In this document: one piece after another, positions 26,001 to 34,838 of the stretch
Position numbering within the stretch: position 1 is the first letter of the stretch
Layout: the number at the start of each line of letters is the position of its first letter
Source of the DNA: CAZDQL01 sp964507325
GTDB lineage: Bacteria > Planctomycetota > UBA1135 > GCA-002686595
Assembly (NCBI GenBank): GCA_964507325.1
Contig: CAZDQL010000013.1
Span: 1 to 64,000 of the forward strand
Length of the DNA stretch: 64,000 nt
Direction of reading: 5' to 3'
Translations under genes and position numbers: made by a program
The notes under the pieces: model-generated
Seen by the model: only the letters and a program-made list of their open reading frames with translations
Told to the model about the DNA's origin: nothing
Databases searched by the model: none

Positions 26001-27727
26001 CCCACTCCCGGGCGGCTGGCGTCTCCAACGAGGTGCGCATCGAGCTCTCGGTGAGCGCCGGCGATGCCCAAGGGGTGGCGGAGATCGTGCTGGGCGAGCT
26101 GCCCGCGGACTACTGGCACGCCTCGGAGGCGGGCGAGCGCCACCTGCGCCACCTGGTGCGGCTGGCCCAGGTGCTCGGGGGACAGGGCAACCTCGAGCTG
26201 CGCGCGGCACTGACCGCCTTCCTGGCGCGGCACCACCCCGAGCTCGACGTCGGCCTGCCCGGCCGGATCGGAACACCCCTGAAGGACCTGGCGCAGGCCT
26301 GGCGCGCGCCGCGGCCGCCGGCACCCCCCGCGCCCACCTTCGGGCCCGAGATCAGCGAGGTGGCGCGGGTCCCCAGCACCGCCCCCTTCGTCCCCCTGGG
26401 ACAGGTGCCGCACGCCCTCGGGGGCGAGGAACCGGACCACGGGGGAGCGGTGAGTCTCTTCTGCGACGGCGCCCGGCTCTACGCCTTCTCCGAGGAGGAG
26501 GGGGACGATGGGTCCGGCCGCCGCTGGGAGCCCCTCTGGCGCCACTACTTCGACCCCCCCGGGTCCAACCGACTGACCGGCACCCCGCTGCCGATCGACT
26601 TCGAGGTGGCCTTCGCCACCTCGCCGGGGCGCGTGCACGTCGCCACCCTGGCGCGCGTGGTGACCTTCGACCGCAGGAACGGCGAGGCGCTCTGGAGCTT
26701 CACCACCGGTGGCCGCGGGATCTACGCGGTCGACTCCTCGCAGGGCGTGGTGATCACGCACGAGAACGTCACGGAGAGCCAGGGGGAGAGGTTGATCCAA
26801 CTCCACGGCTTGGACGCGGCGACGGGGATCGAGCTGTGGAGCCTCGAGTTCCGCGTCTCGCGCTACTACCCGCGCCCCGTGATCGGCAACGGCTTCATGG
26901 TGCTGCTGCCCGCCACCCAGGGTGAGGCCCTGGTCTTCGACCTCTTCACGGGACGCGCCGGGCACACGATCGAGTTGTCGACGGTCTACCGCCGCACGGC
27001 CCGCGCGGCGTGGATCGAAGGGGGCCGCATCGTGCTGCCCTCCTTCGTGGAGGGGACGCGGCCGGCCCGCAACCACCTGGTGGCGTACGACCTGGACAGC
27101 GGCGAGCGCGCCTGGCGCGTGCCCCTGTCGGGGGGGCCCGACGGCGATCGCCAGTTGACGGGGATCTTCTCCCACGGGGAGGGCCACTACCTGTGCCTCG
27201 AACCGGTGGTGCAGGGGCGGGGTGACCGGCGTCGGACGGGGATCTACGAGCTGAACAGCGACCTGGGGGCGCTGGCCACGCGTCCGGTGGCGGAGCTCTC
27301 GCGCGACGACGAGTTCATGGGGATCGTGGCCACCTCCCAGCACTCGCGCTTGAAGAGCGACTACCTCTTCATCCTCTCCAACCCCACCCGCACCCAGCCG
27401 CGCTTCGTGGTACGCGCCATCCACCTGGCCTACGGGGAGCGCTGGCGCGCGCCCCTGCCGCAGGGGTTCGTGCGCACCAGCGACCTGCCCGAACCGGCCG
27501 TCTCGGACACGACGGTGGCCCTGGCCTACGTCATGCCGAGCGACGACCCCGACCTGCGCGGGCGCGAGACGGAGCTCTGCCTGCTCGACCGCGCCACGGG
27601 AAGGGAGCTCGGCCGACGCCCCCTGCCCAACGGGAGCTGGCGCGGCACCTACGCCAGCCCGGCCCTCACCCCTCTGGGTGAGGCCCTCTTCGTGAGCGGC
27701 GCCAAGGAGCTGGAGATCTTGCGATGA
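23024..27727 (+). CDS. Giant secreted TPR / double beta-propeller protein
   Basis: The 1567 residues start at GTG with a signal peptide (LLILTALVAGSGAPWARAQ). A helical TPR-like block follows (about 40-240), then a first PQQ-type propeller (about 280-680) with repeats such as SRALLAVGAYTGEILWRTP and GSVACLDLFTGDTLWH. A long helical TPR section (about 700-1110) leads to a second propeller (about 1130-1567) with ARVVTFDRRNGEALWSF and HLVAYDLDSGERAWRVP. It sits 21 bases after the second VWA gene, and its stop overlaps the next ATG (ATGA). Architecture suggests a large periplasmic or surface platform. Enzyme activity is not indicated. Confidence 0.88.
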   Translation: MQRPRHHLLILTALVAGSGAPWARAQEEDPDPRAFQVYDTPAVAALVERAQEHIEAERWSEALVDLQSLLEDHRGEVLGATHPRAHPGRRRSVYAVHQGGAAWAARTLAALPTQARELYQERQSRVAARALAGALAAGDRAALASIAQRYPTTREARRAWWALGDLELERGDLEIGLAAWARAVMEELELDELDPRSPLAWRQALASAEEQQAAGDGAVRARLATALALLGGEAGLGGLEPAGSWGTALSPGSRVDLGPLRGRLDTWPRPFVLESSEEHPFRNSAGKYALFPARLGERLYVSTSRALLAVGAYTGEILWRTPPDMLGWERLRFERVGSFEEAIPFSHALIAPAVARGVVVAALQIPSAFEDKDTYGDLSIIKIVPERRLFAFDAANGKPLWNTLPPLFWDGESGSFAERMTIVGPPTISGSRVLVPAARLRGRVELHLGCFDLGTGELLWHSPIITGQRELNMFGRLVEEFTAPPAVVAGDRIVVQTQLGSVACLDLFTGDTLWHCLYDQIAITAGNYFVDGQLDSLWRNAPPVVAGETVVAAPFDSSVLLGIDLATGSVSWSLDYDRLNRIAGGRTPLTAAVDTLLGADERRVVLAGRRVAVLEAPGGLAREAPRRRAWVYPSGEDDLLRMGLPRPVVGRDRVYVPRRSELVVLERRNGKALDAVPWRVPGNLLVDEGGLFTLSAFSLAGYFRWEVMLRRARAALAKNPDDLRALNSLVRILHQQGLSAMSSGDLRRAEQHFEAAQRELAERFGEVTPETPALLRTSLHHLLCSEARNKRLASDPHGALERLAEARHLAPDRQALFETLLEEQAILRTRDPGAWLEVCGRLEEGFADLTLPVRNDAQGDGWPDGDEDNPWRGSLVPTTASLAEPGEGSVELTLPVGLWVLVERSQVLAARGAEGDGSAEFADLHSILARYPDVLLSDGLFFWDWAAARIAGKLARGEREGYEQFERAAVAELERARSRDDLALLERVPRLYPHSRAAGVSNEVRIELSVSAGDAQGVAEIVLGELPADYWHASEAGERHLRHLVRLAQVLGGQGNLELRAALTAFLARHHPELDVGLPGRIGTPLKDLAQAWRAPRPPAPPAPTFGPEISEVARVPSTAPFVPLGQVPHALGGEEPDHGGAVSLFCDGARLYAFSEEEGDDGSGRRWEPLWRHYFDPPGSNRLTGTPLPIDFEVAFATSPGRVHVATLARVVTFDRRNGEALWSFTTGGRGIYAVDSSQGVVITHENVTESQGERLIQLHGLDAATGIELWSLEFRVSRYYPRPVIGNGFMVLLPATQGEALVFDLFTGRAGHTIELSTVYRRTARAAWIEGGRIVLPSFVEGTRPARNHLVAYDLDSGERAWRVPLSGGPDGDRQLTGIFSHGEGHYLCLEPVVQGRGDRRRTGIYELNSDLGALATRPVAELSRDDEFMGIVATSQHSRLKSDYLFILSNPTRTQPRFVVRAIHLAYGERWRAPLPQGFVRTSDLPEPAVSDTTVALAYVMPSDDPDLRGRETELCLLDRATGRELGRRPLPNGSWRGTYASPALTPLGEALFVSGAKELEILR

Positions 27728-28881
27728 GATGCCACCTGCACCCGGCCGGAGCCGCGCTCCTCTTGTCGCTCGCGGCGACCGGCAGCTTCGCCGAGCCGCG
27801 ACAGGAGCGTCGGAATCCCGTCTTCGCTCCCGATCGGACCACCCTGGTGCGCATCACCGCCGCCCAGGAGGAGGCGGTCGAGCGCGGCCTGGCCTGGCTC
27901 GCCGCGCACCAGGCCGCCGACGGGAGCTGGTCCGCGGACGTGGGGTTCAAGCTGAACATGACCTACCGGGTGACCGCCTCCGAACGCGGTCACGTGGGGG
28001 TGACCTCCCTGGCGGGGATGGCCTTCCTGGCGGGGGGGCACCTGCCGGGGCGCGGGCGCTACGGGAAGGTGGTCGAACGGACGCTCGACTTCGTCCTGGG
28101 GTGCGTGCAGGACGACGGCTACATCACGCGCGCCGGGACGCGCATGTACAGCCACGCCTTCGGCACCCTCTTCCTGGCGGAGATCTACGGCATGACGCAC
28201 CGCCCAGAGGTGCGCGGCAAGCTGCAGAAGGCGGTGGACTTCATCGTCAAGAGCCAGAACGACGAGGGCGGTTGGCGCTACGTGCCCCTGGCGCGCGAGT
28301 CGGACATGTCGATCGTCGTCTGCCAGGTGCTGGCGCTGCGGGCGGCGCGCAACATCGGCATCCGCGTGCCCAAGTCGACGGTCGACCGCGCCATCGACTA
28401 CGTCGTGGCCTCGGCGGTCACCGAGCGCACGCGCGCCCCGGCCTACTCCCCCTACCGCAACGACCCGGGGACCTTCCGCTACCAGAGGGACGAGCAGTCG
28501 CGCACGACCTTCCCCCTGACGGCGGCGGGGGTGACGGCCCTCTACGGCCTGGGGGTCTACTCGAACGAGCTGAGCGATGCGGGGCTCGACTATTTGAGGA
28601 ACGAGGTCGACCGCTTCAACACCCGCTGGGGAGCCCCGGGGCGCTTCCGCGGCCACTACTTCTTCTGGTACGGCCACTACTACGGCGTCCAGGCGATGTA
28701 CACCGCCGGCGGGGCGTACTGGGAGGAGTACTTCGAGAAGGTGCGCTCCTTCCTCCTGCGCCACCAACAGGTGGACGGATCGTGGATCAACGACGACGGG
28801 CCCGGCAGCGCCTTCGCCACCGCCACGGCGTGTCTGATCCTCGAGATCCCCTACTGCCTCCTGCCGATCTTCCAGAGATAG
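27724..28881 (+). CDS. Secreted terpenoid-cyclase-fold repeat protein 1
   Basis: The 385-residue protein has a signal peptide (ALLLSLAATGSFAE) and an alpha/alpha toroid of the prenyltransferase/squalene-cyclase superfamily. Repeats show the Gly-Ser/Gly-Trp turns QAADGSW, QDDGYI, NDEGGWRY and QVDGSW. The acid catalytic DxDD motif of squalene-hopene cyclase is absent, so enzymatic cyclisation is unlikely. The C-terminus LLPIFQR is nearly identical to that of the operon's last protein (LLPIYQR). It overlaps the giant propeller gene by 4 bases. Confidence 0.88.
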   Translation: MRCHLHPAGAALLLSLAATGSFAEPRQERRNPVFAPDRTTLVRITAAQEEAVERGLAWLAAHQAADGSWSADVGFKLNMTYRVTASERGHVGVTSLAGMAFLAGGHLPGRGRYGKVVERTLDFVLGCVQDDGYITRAGTRMYSHAFGTLFLAEIYGMTHRPEVRGKLQKAVDFIVKSQNDEGGWRYVPLARESDMSIVVCQVLALRAARNIGIRVPKSTVDRAIDYVVASAVTERTRAPAYSPYRNDPGTFRYQRDEQSRTTFPLTAAGVTALYGLGVYSNELSDAGLDYLRNEVDRFNTRWGAPGRFRGHYFFWYGHYYGVQAMYTAGGAYWEEYFEKVRSFLLRHQQVDGSWINDDGPGSAFATATACLILEIPYCLLPIFQR

Positions 28882-28883
28882 TC

Positions 28884-31175
28884 GTGAAGGACTCCACCCG
28901 CAGCTCTCCGCGCCTGGACGCGCTCCTCCGCCGTCTGCGGCGGGCCCTGGCGCGCCAGGTGTGGCTGCACGGGTCCGGAACGGTGCTGGCGGGGGCCGCC
29001 CTGTGGCTGCTGATCTCCTTCGCGGCCGACTACTTCCTGCACCTGCCCACCCCGATCCGCCTCCTGCACCTGATCGCCCTGGTCCTGGTGCCCGTGGTCC
29101 TGGCGGCGCGGGAGTTGGTGGGTCCCCTGCGGCGCATCCCCGGTCGCGCCGGGCTGGCCCTCCTGATCGAACGCGTGCATCCCGGAACCCACGACCTCTT
29201 GGTGAGCGCGGTCGAGCTGGGCCCCGAGCCACGCGACTCGACCGCCCGCCCGCTGGTCGAGCGGGTGCTCGCGCGGGCGGATGCGGCCGCCGCCTCCCTC
29301 GACCCCGGGCCCGTCCTCGATCGGCGGGGACCCCGGCGCCGGGTGCTGGCGGGACTCGCCCTGGGCCTGACCGCGACGACGGTGCTGGCTGCCCGCCCCG
29401 GGCTCACGTCGGTCTTCATGGAACGCATGCTCGGTTCGAGCACCCCCTGGCCGCGCCTCACGCACCTCTCCGTCGAGATCCCCGGCGGCGGAGACGGGGT
29501 GCGCATCAACGAGGAGGGGGATCGGATCCTGGCGCGGGTGGCGCGCGGCAGTGATCTGGCGGTCCTGGTGCGGGCGGAGGGGGTGGCACCCCAGGAGGTC
29601 GTGCTGCACTTCGACTCGGGCCACAAGAGCGCCATCGCCTCGAGCGGCGGACACCTGTATCGCACCCTGCTGCGCTCGGTGCAGGAGGACTTCTCCTTCC
29701 ACGTGACCGGCGGCGACGACGACCGGGGCGTGCCCCGCGTCGAGGTGACGGTGCTGGAGCCCCCGGACGTGGCGGCGATCGCCTGGCGCATCGAACCGCC
29801 GGCCTACAGCGGCTTGCCCAGCCGCGTCGCCTTCGCTCCCGACGTCGAGGTGCTGGCGGGATCGCGGGTGGTGGTGCACGTGCTCCCCGATCCCCCCGAG
29901 GCCGCGGGGATGGCGCGGATCTTCCCCCACGACCGCGAGCTCCTCCTCGAGCCGGAGCCCTTCCCGGGGGGGGAGGAGGGTCACGAACCGGGCGGCGGTC
30001 GAGCGATCGAGCTGGTGGCGGACACCTCGATGCGGATCAGCTTCCACCTGACCGACGAGACCGGTCTGCCCAACCCCGACCCGGGGCTGTTCGCCCTGAC
30101 CGTGATCGAGGATCGTCGGCCCGAAGTGCTCCTCTTGGCCCCCGGCCGGGCCGATCTCGAGGTGGTGCTGGGGGGAGCCCTGCCCCTGCGCGTCAGGGCC
30201 CAGGACGACTACGGCTTGGCGGCCCTCACCTGGGACGCGCGCTCGGCGAGCAACCCGGACGACGCGATCGCCGCCGGGCCCCTCGACCCGCGCCCCCTGG
30301 AGGACCCCGGATTCCAGACCGCCGGCGCGCGCGTGGTCCAGGCGGCATCCACGCGCATCGAGGTGGACTCCCTGGGGGGTGCGAATCCTCCGCGGGAGGG
30401 GCAGTCGATCCTGCTGCAGGTCTTCGCGGACGACAATCGGCAACCCGAGTCCAACCAGAGCGCCTCGGCGGCGGTGCGCCTGCGGGTGACGAGCGGCGAC
30501 GACTTCCTGCGGCATCTGCAGGACCAGCTCGCCCAGGCCAGTGAGCGCGCCCAGCGCCTGGCGGAACTCGCCTCGGAGAAGCAGCGCCTGACGGGCGACC
30601 TGGCGAACGCCGCCGGCAATGGCACGGAAGAGGGAATCGGAGACCTGACCGCCCTGGTGCACGCCACCCGGCGCGTGCACGGGGACGCCCGTGCCCTGGC
30701 TCGGGACCTGGCGGCGGTGGCGGAGGGGCTGCTCTACAGCCGCATCGACGAACGCGGCGCCCCCCTGCTGGCGGCCCTCGACCGGGCCCTGTCGGAGACC
30801 TTCGACCGCGGCTTCCACGCGGGTCCCTGGCGCGATCTCGTCGCCGACTACCGCGCGGGTCGGCTCGGGCAGGCCGACCTGGCGGGAACCCTGGTCGAGA
30901 TCGTGGGGCTGGCTCTCGACGCCAGCGAGGACCACTTCGAGACCGCGGCCAGCGAGCTGGTGGCGGCTGCCGAGGCCCCCGACCTCGCGGCCGTCCAGGC
31001 CGCCCTCGAGCGCGCCGCGCGCGCGCAGCAGCGGGGGCGCGAGACGCTGGACGGCCTGCTCCTCAAACTCGGCGAGTGGGACAACTTCCAATCGGTGCTC
31101 ACGCTGACGCGTGACATCCTGAATAGACAGAGGAACCTGATTCAACGCACCCGCCAGATGGGCGAGAAGAGGTGA
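28884..31175 (+). CDS. Membrane-anchored DUF4175-like protein with beta and coiled-coil regions
   Basis: The 763-residue protein (GTG start, 2 bases after the previous stop) has two N-terminal transmembrane segments (about 30-50 and 55-75), a third near residue 155, and a long beta-rich extracytoplasmic part with Ig-like stretches (PRVEVTVLEPPDVAAIAWRI). The C-terminal half from about residue 540 is helical and coiled-coil-like. The layout recalls DUF4175 proteins found with MoxR/VWA genes; that family assignment is tentative. It likely pairs with the downstream 944-residue coiled coil. Confidence 0.75.
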   Translation: MKDSTRSSPRLDALLRRLRRALARQVWLHGSGTVLAGAALWLLISFAADYFLHLPTPIRLLHLIALVLVPVVLAARELVGPLRRIPGRAGLALLIERVHPGTHDLLVSAVELGPEPRDSTARPLVERVLARADAAAASLDPGPVLDRRGPRRRVLAGLALGLTATTVLAARPGLTSVFMERMLGSSTPWPRLTHLSVEIPGGGDGVRINEEGDRILARVARGSDLAVLVRAEGVAPQEVVLHFDSGHKSAIASSGGHLYRTLLRSVQEDFSFHVTGGDDDRGVPRVEVTVLEPPDVAAIAWRIEPPAYSGLPSRVAFAPDVEVLAGSRVVVHVLPDPPEAAGMARIFPHDRELLLEPEPFPGGEEGHEPGGGRAIELVADTSMRISFHLTDETGLPNPDPGLFALTVIEDRRPEVLLLAPGRADLEVVLGGALPLRVRAQDDYGLAALTWDARSASNPDDAIAAGPLDPRPLEDPGFQTAGARVVQAASTRIEVDSLGGANPPREGQSILLQVFADDNRQPESNQSASAAVRLRVTSGDDFLRHLQDQLAQASERAQRLAELASEKQRLTGDLANAAGNGTEEGIGDLTALVHATRRVHGDARALARDLAAVAEGLLYSRIDERGAPLLAALDRALSETFDRGFHAGPWRDLVADYRAGRLGQADLAGTLVEIVGLALDASEDHFETAASELVAAAEAPDLAAVQAALERAARAQQRGRETLDGLLLKLGEWDNFQSVLTLTRDILNRQRNLIQRTRQMGEKR

Positions 31176-31176
31176 C

Positions 31177-34011
31177 GTGACCTACGGCAACAGCAAGCGA
31201 GGTCTGGGGGCGCTCTTGCTCTCCGGCGCGGTGCTCCTCGGCGCCCTGCCCCTGCCCGCGGCGGCCCAGGAGGAGGGATCCCGTGAGCAGACCACCCTGG
31301 CGGAGGAGCAGGCCCTCCTGCGCCGCCAGCTGCGACGTCTGAGGGACACGATGACGACCCTCGCGAGCCGCCTGGAGCTCGAGGGGCGCGTGCGGGCGGC
31401 GGAGCTCCTGCGCGAGGGGATCGCCCACCTCGACACCCGCAGTGGGGAGGCGGGGGAGCGCACCCTCGAGGAGCTGATGGACGCCTCGGGGGAGGCGATC
31501 CGCAGCGGGGCCACGCACAACGCCCTCGAGAGCCAGGAGCGGGTGGTGGCGAGCCTCAGCCGCCTGCTCGACATCCTGATGGACCGCCAGGGGCTGGAGA
31601 ACCTGGAGGAGGACCTGGAAGCCCTGCGCGAGATCAGCGCCACCCTCTCGGAGCTGGCGGACGCCGAGGCGGAGCTGCGCCAGGACACCGCCCAGTTGCG
31701 CAGCGACGCCGCGAGCGACTCCCAGCGCGCCCTGCAGGCCGCCATCGAGGAGGCCCTGGCGCGCCAGACCGAGCTCCTGGCGCGCAACGAAGAGGGCGCG
31801 CGCGAGAGCGGTCTCTTCGACCTGGAGGAGCTGCGCGCGCGACTGGCCGAGCTCGCCGAGGAGCAGGCCTCCTCCACGGAGATCTTCGACTTCTGGACGC
31901 CCCAGGACACCCCACGCCTCGAAGCGGCGCGGGCCCCTCTGGAGGCGGCCCGCATCGCCGAAGCGCGCGCCGAACGCCTGGCCAAGGTGGCCGGCGAGCT
32001 GCGCGAGGCGGCGCGCCGCGCCCGCACCGGGGCCGAGGGGGCGCGGGCGGCCGCCGACGAGCTCTCGCGCGCGGCACGCCGCGAAGCGCGCGCGGCGCGC
32101 ACCTCCAAGCAGGACGCGGCGAGCCGCGCGGCGCAGGCCCTCGACGCCGCAGCTCGGGACCTGGAGGAGGCGCCGGACGGGGCCGCCCTGGAGGACGCCG
32201 CCGCCGCCGCGGAGGAACGCGCGGCCGAGCTCGAGGCGACCGCCGCGTCGGAGCGTGCGGCGGCCCGCTCCGCCCGTTCCGAGTCGTTGGAGGCCCTGGA
32301 CGAACTGGCCACCGAGGAGACCTCCCTCGGCGCGGCCGCGAAGGAGGTCGCGAGGCGCGCCGCCGCGGCGCAGGAGGCGGCCGAGACGGAGGGAGCGGAG
32401 CCGTCCGCCCGGGCCCTCACCGAAGCCGCCCTCGAGGCGCTCGAGGAGGGATTGACGGCGGAGGACCGCCTGGGTGAGGCCCTGGAGGCTTCCCAGGCGA
32501 GCGCCGAGGAACGCGCCCGCGGGCTCGCGGAAGAGGTCGAGGCCACCGCGCGCCGGTCCGAGATCCCCTCGGCCGGGGAGGTCGGCTCGGCCCTGGAGCG
32601 GGCCGCCGATGCGATGGCGGAGGCCCGAGCCGCCTCCGAGGCGTCCGACGCCTCCAGCGGAGCGGAGGCGTCGCGCCAGGCGGAACGGGCCTTGGAGGAG
32701 GCGCGGGAAGCCCTGGAGGAGACGCTCGAGCGAGTGGCGGAGCAGGAGGGGCAGATCGAGGCCGGCGAGCAGCAGGCCGCCGAGCAGGCGGAGCTGGCCG
32801 CCGAGGTCGAGTCGATGCGCTCCCAGGCGAGCGAGGGATCGATGGGCGAGGAGGCCCGGGAGGCCGTGGAGGAGGCGCTCGAACGCGCCCGCGAGGCGAT
32901 GGAGCAGGCGGCTGGCCAGCTCTCCCAAGCGGGACAGCGCTCCTCCGCCGCGTCCTCCCAGCGCGCCGCGCGGGAGGCGCTCGGGGAAGCGGCGCGCCAG
33001 GCGGAGCGCGGGGTCGAGCCGCAGACCGACGAGGACCGCGCTCGCGCCGAGGAGCTCGCGCGCCGGCAGCAGGAGATCCGCGAACGCCTGCTCGAGCTGG
33101 CGCGCCGCAACCAGGAGCGCAACTCGCCCATGGGCAAGCCCGAGCTGAACTCCGCGTCCTTGGACGCCGCGTCGGAGAGCGCCCAGGGGGCCCAGGATTC
33201 CCTCGACGAGGGAGACCTGGACCAGGCCGAAGAGCAGGAGCAGGAGACGGAGCGGCGCATGCGCGAGGCCCTCGACCAGTTCCAGGAGGAGGAGGAGGGC
33301 TACCAACGCCTGCGCCAGGAGGAGCTGCTCTTCCGCATCGCCGAAGAGGTCGATGCCATGCTCGCCATGCTGCGCGACCAGGCGCAGGCCTCCCGTGAGG
33401 CGCACGCGGCGCGCGCCGGCCGCGAACGTCCCAGCCGCGCCGACCGCGTGCGGCTGCGCAACATCTCACGCGAGTTCTCCACCATCGCCCAGCGCGCCAG
33501 CGGCGTGCGGGAGGCGATCGAGGAGGAGGGGGTCCTGGTCTTCACCGAGGTGATGCGCAACATCGAGACCGACCTGGGCCGCATCGCGCGCGACATGGGA
33601 GAGCAGGGGGGCTACCAGTCGGGGGATCGCATCCAGGCCCTGCAGGAGGACACCGAGACCGCCCTGGTGTGGTTGGGCGAAGCGCTGAGGAACGAGATGC
33701 AGCGGCGGCAGAACGAGCAGCCGCCGCCGCCCGATGGCGGACGCCCACCGCTCGTGCCGGACGTGGCCGAGGTGAAGCTCATGCGCCAGCTCGAGGTCGA
33801 GGTGCTCGCCCGACTGGAGCAGGCGCTCGAGCTGCACCCCGAGCTCTTGGATCCGGACGCGGAGCTCTCCCCCCTGCTCCTGGAGGACCTGCGACGGCTG
33901 GCCTACCGACACGAACGTCTGGCGGAGCTCTTCTCCGCCTTCCGCGCCAAGCTCGGAGTCCCCGCGGCCCAGGGCGAAACTGGCGCGTTCGAGGACGGCG
34001 AGGGAGAATAG
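31177..34011 (+). CDS. Large secreted coiled-coil protein
   Basis: The 944-residue protein has a GTG start one base after the previous stop and a signal peptide ending PLPAAAQ. The remainder is an almost unbroken helical coiled coil rich in Ala, Glu and Arg, extremely so at residues 240-640. A more conserved-looking C-terminal segment (about 700-940) contains QEELLFRIAEEVDAMLAMLRD and LEVEVLARLEQALELHPE. It could form a long periplasmic rod. No enzyme motif is seen, and antisense reading frames across it are compositional shadows. Confidence 0.85.
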   Translation: MTYGNSKRGLGALLLSGAVLLGALPLPAAAQEEGSREQTTLAEEQALLRRQLRRLRDTMTTLASRLELEGRVRAAELLREGIAHLDTRSGEAGERTLEELMDASGEAIRSGATHNALESQERVVASLSRLLDILMDRQGLENLEEDLEALREISATLSELADAEAELRQDTAQLRSDAASDSQRALQAAIEEALARQTELLARNEEGARESGLFDLEELRARLAELAEEQASSTEIFDFWTPQDTPRLEAARAPLEAARIAEARAERLAKVAGELREAARRARTGAEGARAAADELSRAARREARAARTSKQDAASRAAQALDAAARDLEEAPDGAALEDAAAAAEERAAELEATAASERAAARSARSESLEALDELATEETSLGAAAKEVARRAAAAQEAAETEGAEPSARALTEAALEALEEGLTAEDRLGEALEASQASAEERARGLAEEVEATARRSEIPSAGEVGSALERAADAMAEARAASEASDASSGAEASRQAERALEEAREALEETLERVAEQEGQIEAGEQQAAEQAELAAEVESMRSQASEGSMGEEAREAVEEALERAREAMEQAAGQLSQAGQRSSAASSQRAAREALGEAARQAERGVEPQTDEDRARAEELARRQQEIRERLLELARRNQERNSPMGKPELNSASLDAASESAQGAQDSLDEGDLDQAEEQEQETERRMREALDQFQEEEEGYQRLRQEELLFRIAEEVDAMLAMLRDQAQASREAHAARAGRERPSRADRVRLRNISREFSTIAQRASGVREAIEEEGVLVFTEVMRNIETDLGRIARDMGEQGGYQSGDRIQALQEDTETALVWLGEALRNEMQRRQNEQPPPPDGGRPPLVPDVAEVKLMRQLEVEVLARLEQALELHPELLDPDAELSPLLLEDLRRLAYRHERLAELFSAFRAKLGVPAAQGETGAFEDGEGE

Positions 34012-34020
34012 GAGCGCAAG

Positions 34021-34464
34021 ATGAGAAGACCGATGCGACGAACGGCAACGCGGGCTCTGGCGGCCCTCACCCTGAGCGGTGTGCTCTTCGCCCAGCTCCA
34101 CTCGCCCCCCCCGGCGGTGAGTGACGACCAGGACGATGAAGAGCCCCCCGTACCGCGTATCACCGATACGCTACCCCTCGCCCCCAATCCCCAAACCGAG
34201 CTGATCGAGCTCTTCCAGCGGGTCGAGCGGCGACTGCACGAGATGGGTGGCTACCTCCTCGGCGCGAGCGCCGGTGACACGCAAGCCCTCGAGCAGGTCG
34301 GGGAGAGTGGGCTCGAGGAGCTCCTGCGCCAGGCGCGGCCGGAGCGACCCCAGCCCAGTGGCGGCGTGGGCGACCTGCTGGCGATCACCAAGGCGCGCGG
34401 CGAACAGGTGCTGGAGGACATCGACCGCATCCTGGAGATCGCCTCCAAGAACGGCGGCACGTGA
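34021..34464 (+). CDS. Small exported helical protein, unknown
   Basis: The 147 residues begin with a basic n-region and hydrophobic core (MRRPMRRTATRALAALTLSG), then an acidic linker (DDQDDEEPP) and a helical C-terminal part (TELIELFQRVERRLHEMGGY). It is 9 bases after the coiled-coil gene and 9 bases before the next, with GGAG upstream of the ATG. No family is recognised; operon context suggests an accessory subunit of the same envelope assembly. Confidence 0.75.
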   Translation: MRRPMRRTATRALAALTLSGVLFAQLHSPPPAVSDDQDDEEPPVPRITDTLPLAPNPQTELIELFQRVERRLHEMGGYLLGASAGDTQALEQVGESGLEELLRQARPERPQPSGGVGDLLAITKARGEQVLEDIDRILEIASKNGGT

Positions 34465-34473
34465 AGCAGCGCC

Positions 34474-34830
34474 ATGAGCGGCGACAGTTCGTCGTCCCAG
34501 AAGCCCGAGAAGATGGGTCGCAAGGAGGAGACTCCCGAGGGCCCCCAGGAGAAGGAGCCTCCGTCGGGTGAGAAGCCGGAACCCGAGGGGGAGGATCCCC
34601 AGGGTGGCGGTGAGAACCCCGAACCCACCCCCGCTCGTCCGGCCGAGAAGTCTCCCGATCAGGAGACCCAGGATCCCCTGCAGGTCCTCGACGACCGCGA
34701 CCAGTGGGGCAACCTGCCGATCCACCTGCGCGAGCTCTTCCGCGCCGAGGGGGGTCGCGCCATGCCGGCTCGCTACCGCGACTGGATCGACTCCTACTAC
34801 AAGAAGCTGAACCGGCGCAGCGTCCGCTGA
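34474..34830 (+). CDS. Small acidic/Pro-rich protein with conserved C-terminal motif
   Basis: The 118 residues have a disordered N-terminal two-thirds rich in Glu, Pro and Lys and a compact C-terminal segment, WGNLPIHLRELFRAEGGRAM followed by PARYRDWIDSYYKKLNR. A similar WG-LP...Y..-I..YY pattern occurs at the end of proteins in planctomycete MoxR/VWA clusters (from memory, not checked here). There is no signal peptide. The gene is packed 9 bases after and 8 bases before its neighbours. Confidence 0.72.
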   Translation: MSGDSSSSQKPEKMGRKEETPEGPQEKEPPSGEKPEPEGEDPQGGGENPEPTPARPAEKSPDQETQDPLQVLDDRDQWGNLPIHLRELFRAEGGRAMPARYRDWIDSYYKKLNRRSVR

Positions 34831-34838
34831 CGGGGACG

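Noticed and set aside
20471..27424. A 2317-codon open frame antisense to the VWA and propeller genes
   Set aside because: High GC content leaves few stops in the codon-position-matched antisense frame; it opposes several genes with clear domains, has no start context and reads as Arg/Gly/His/Gln-rich low-complexity sequence.
27724..28881. Calling the cyclase-fold proteins squalene-hopene cyclases
   Set aside because: The acid DxDD motif and full length of about 650 residues are missing; only the toroid repeat is shared.
31182..33260. A Ser/Arg/Ala-rich open frame antisense to the coiled-coil gene
   Set aside because: Its composition is exactly what the reverse complement of Glu/Ala/Arg codons gives; no domain is visible.
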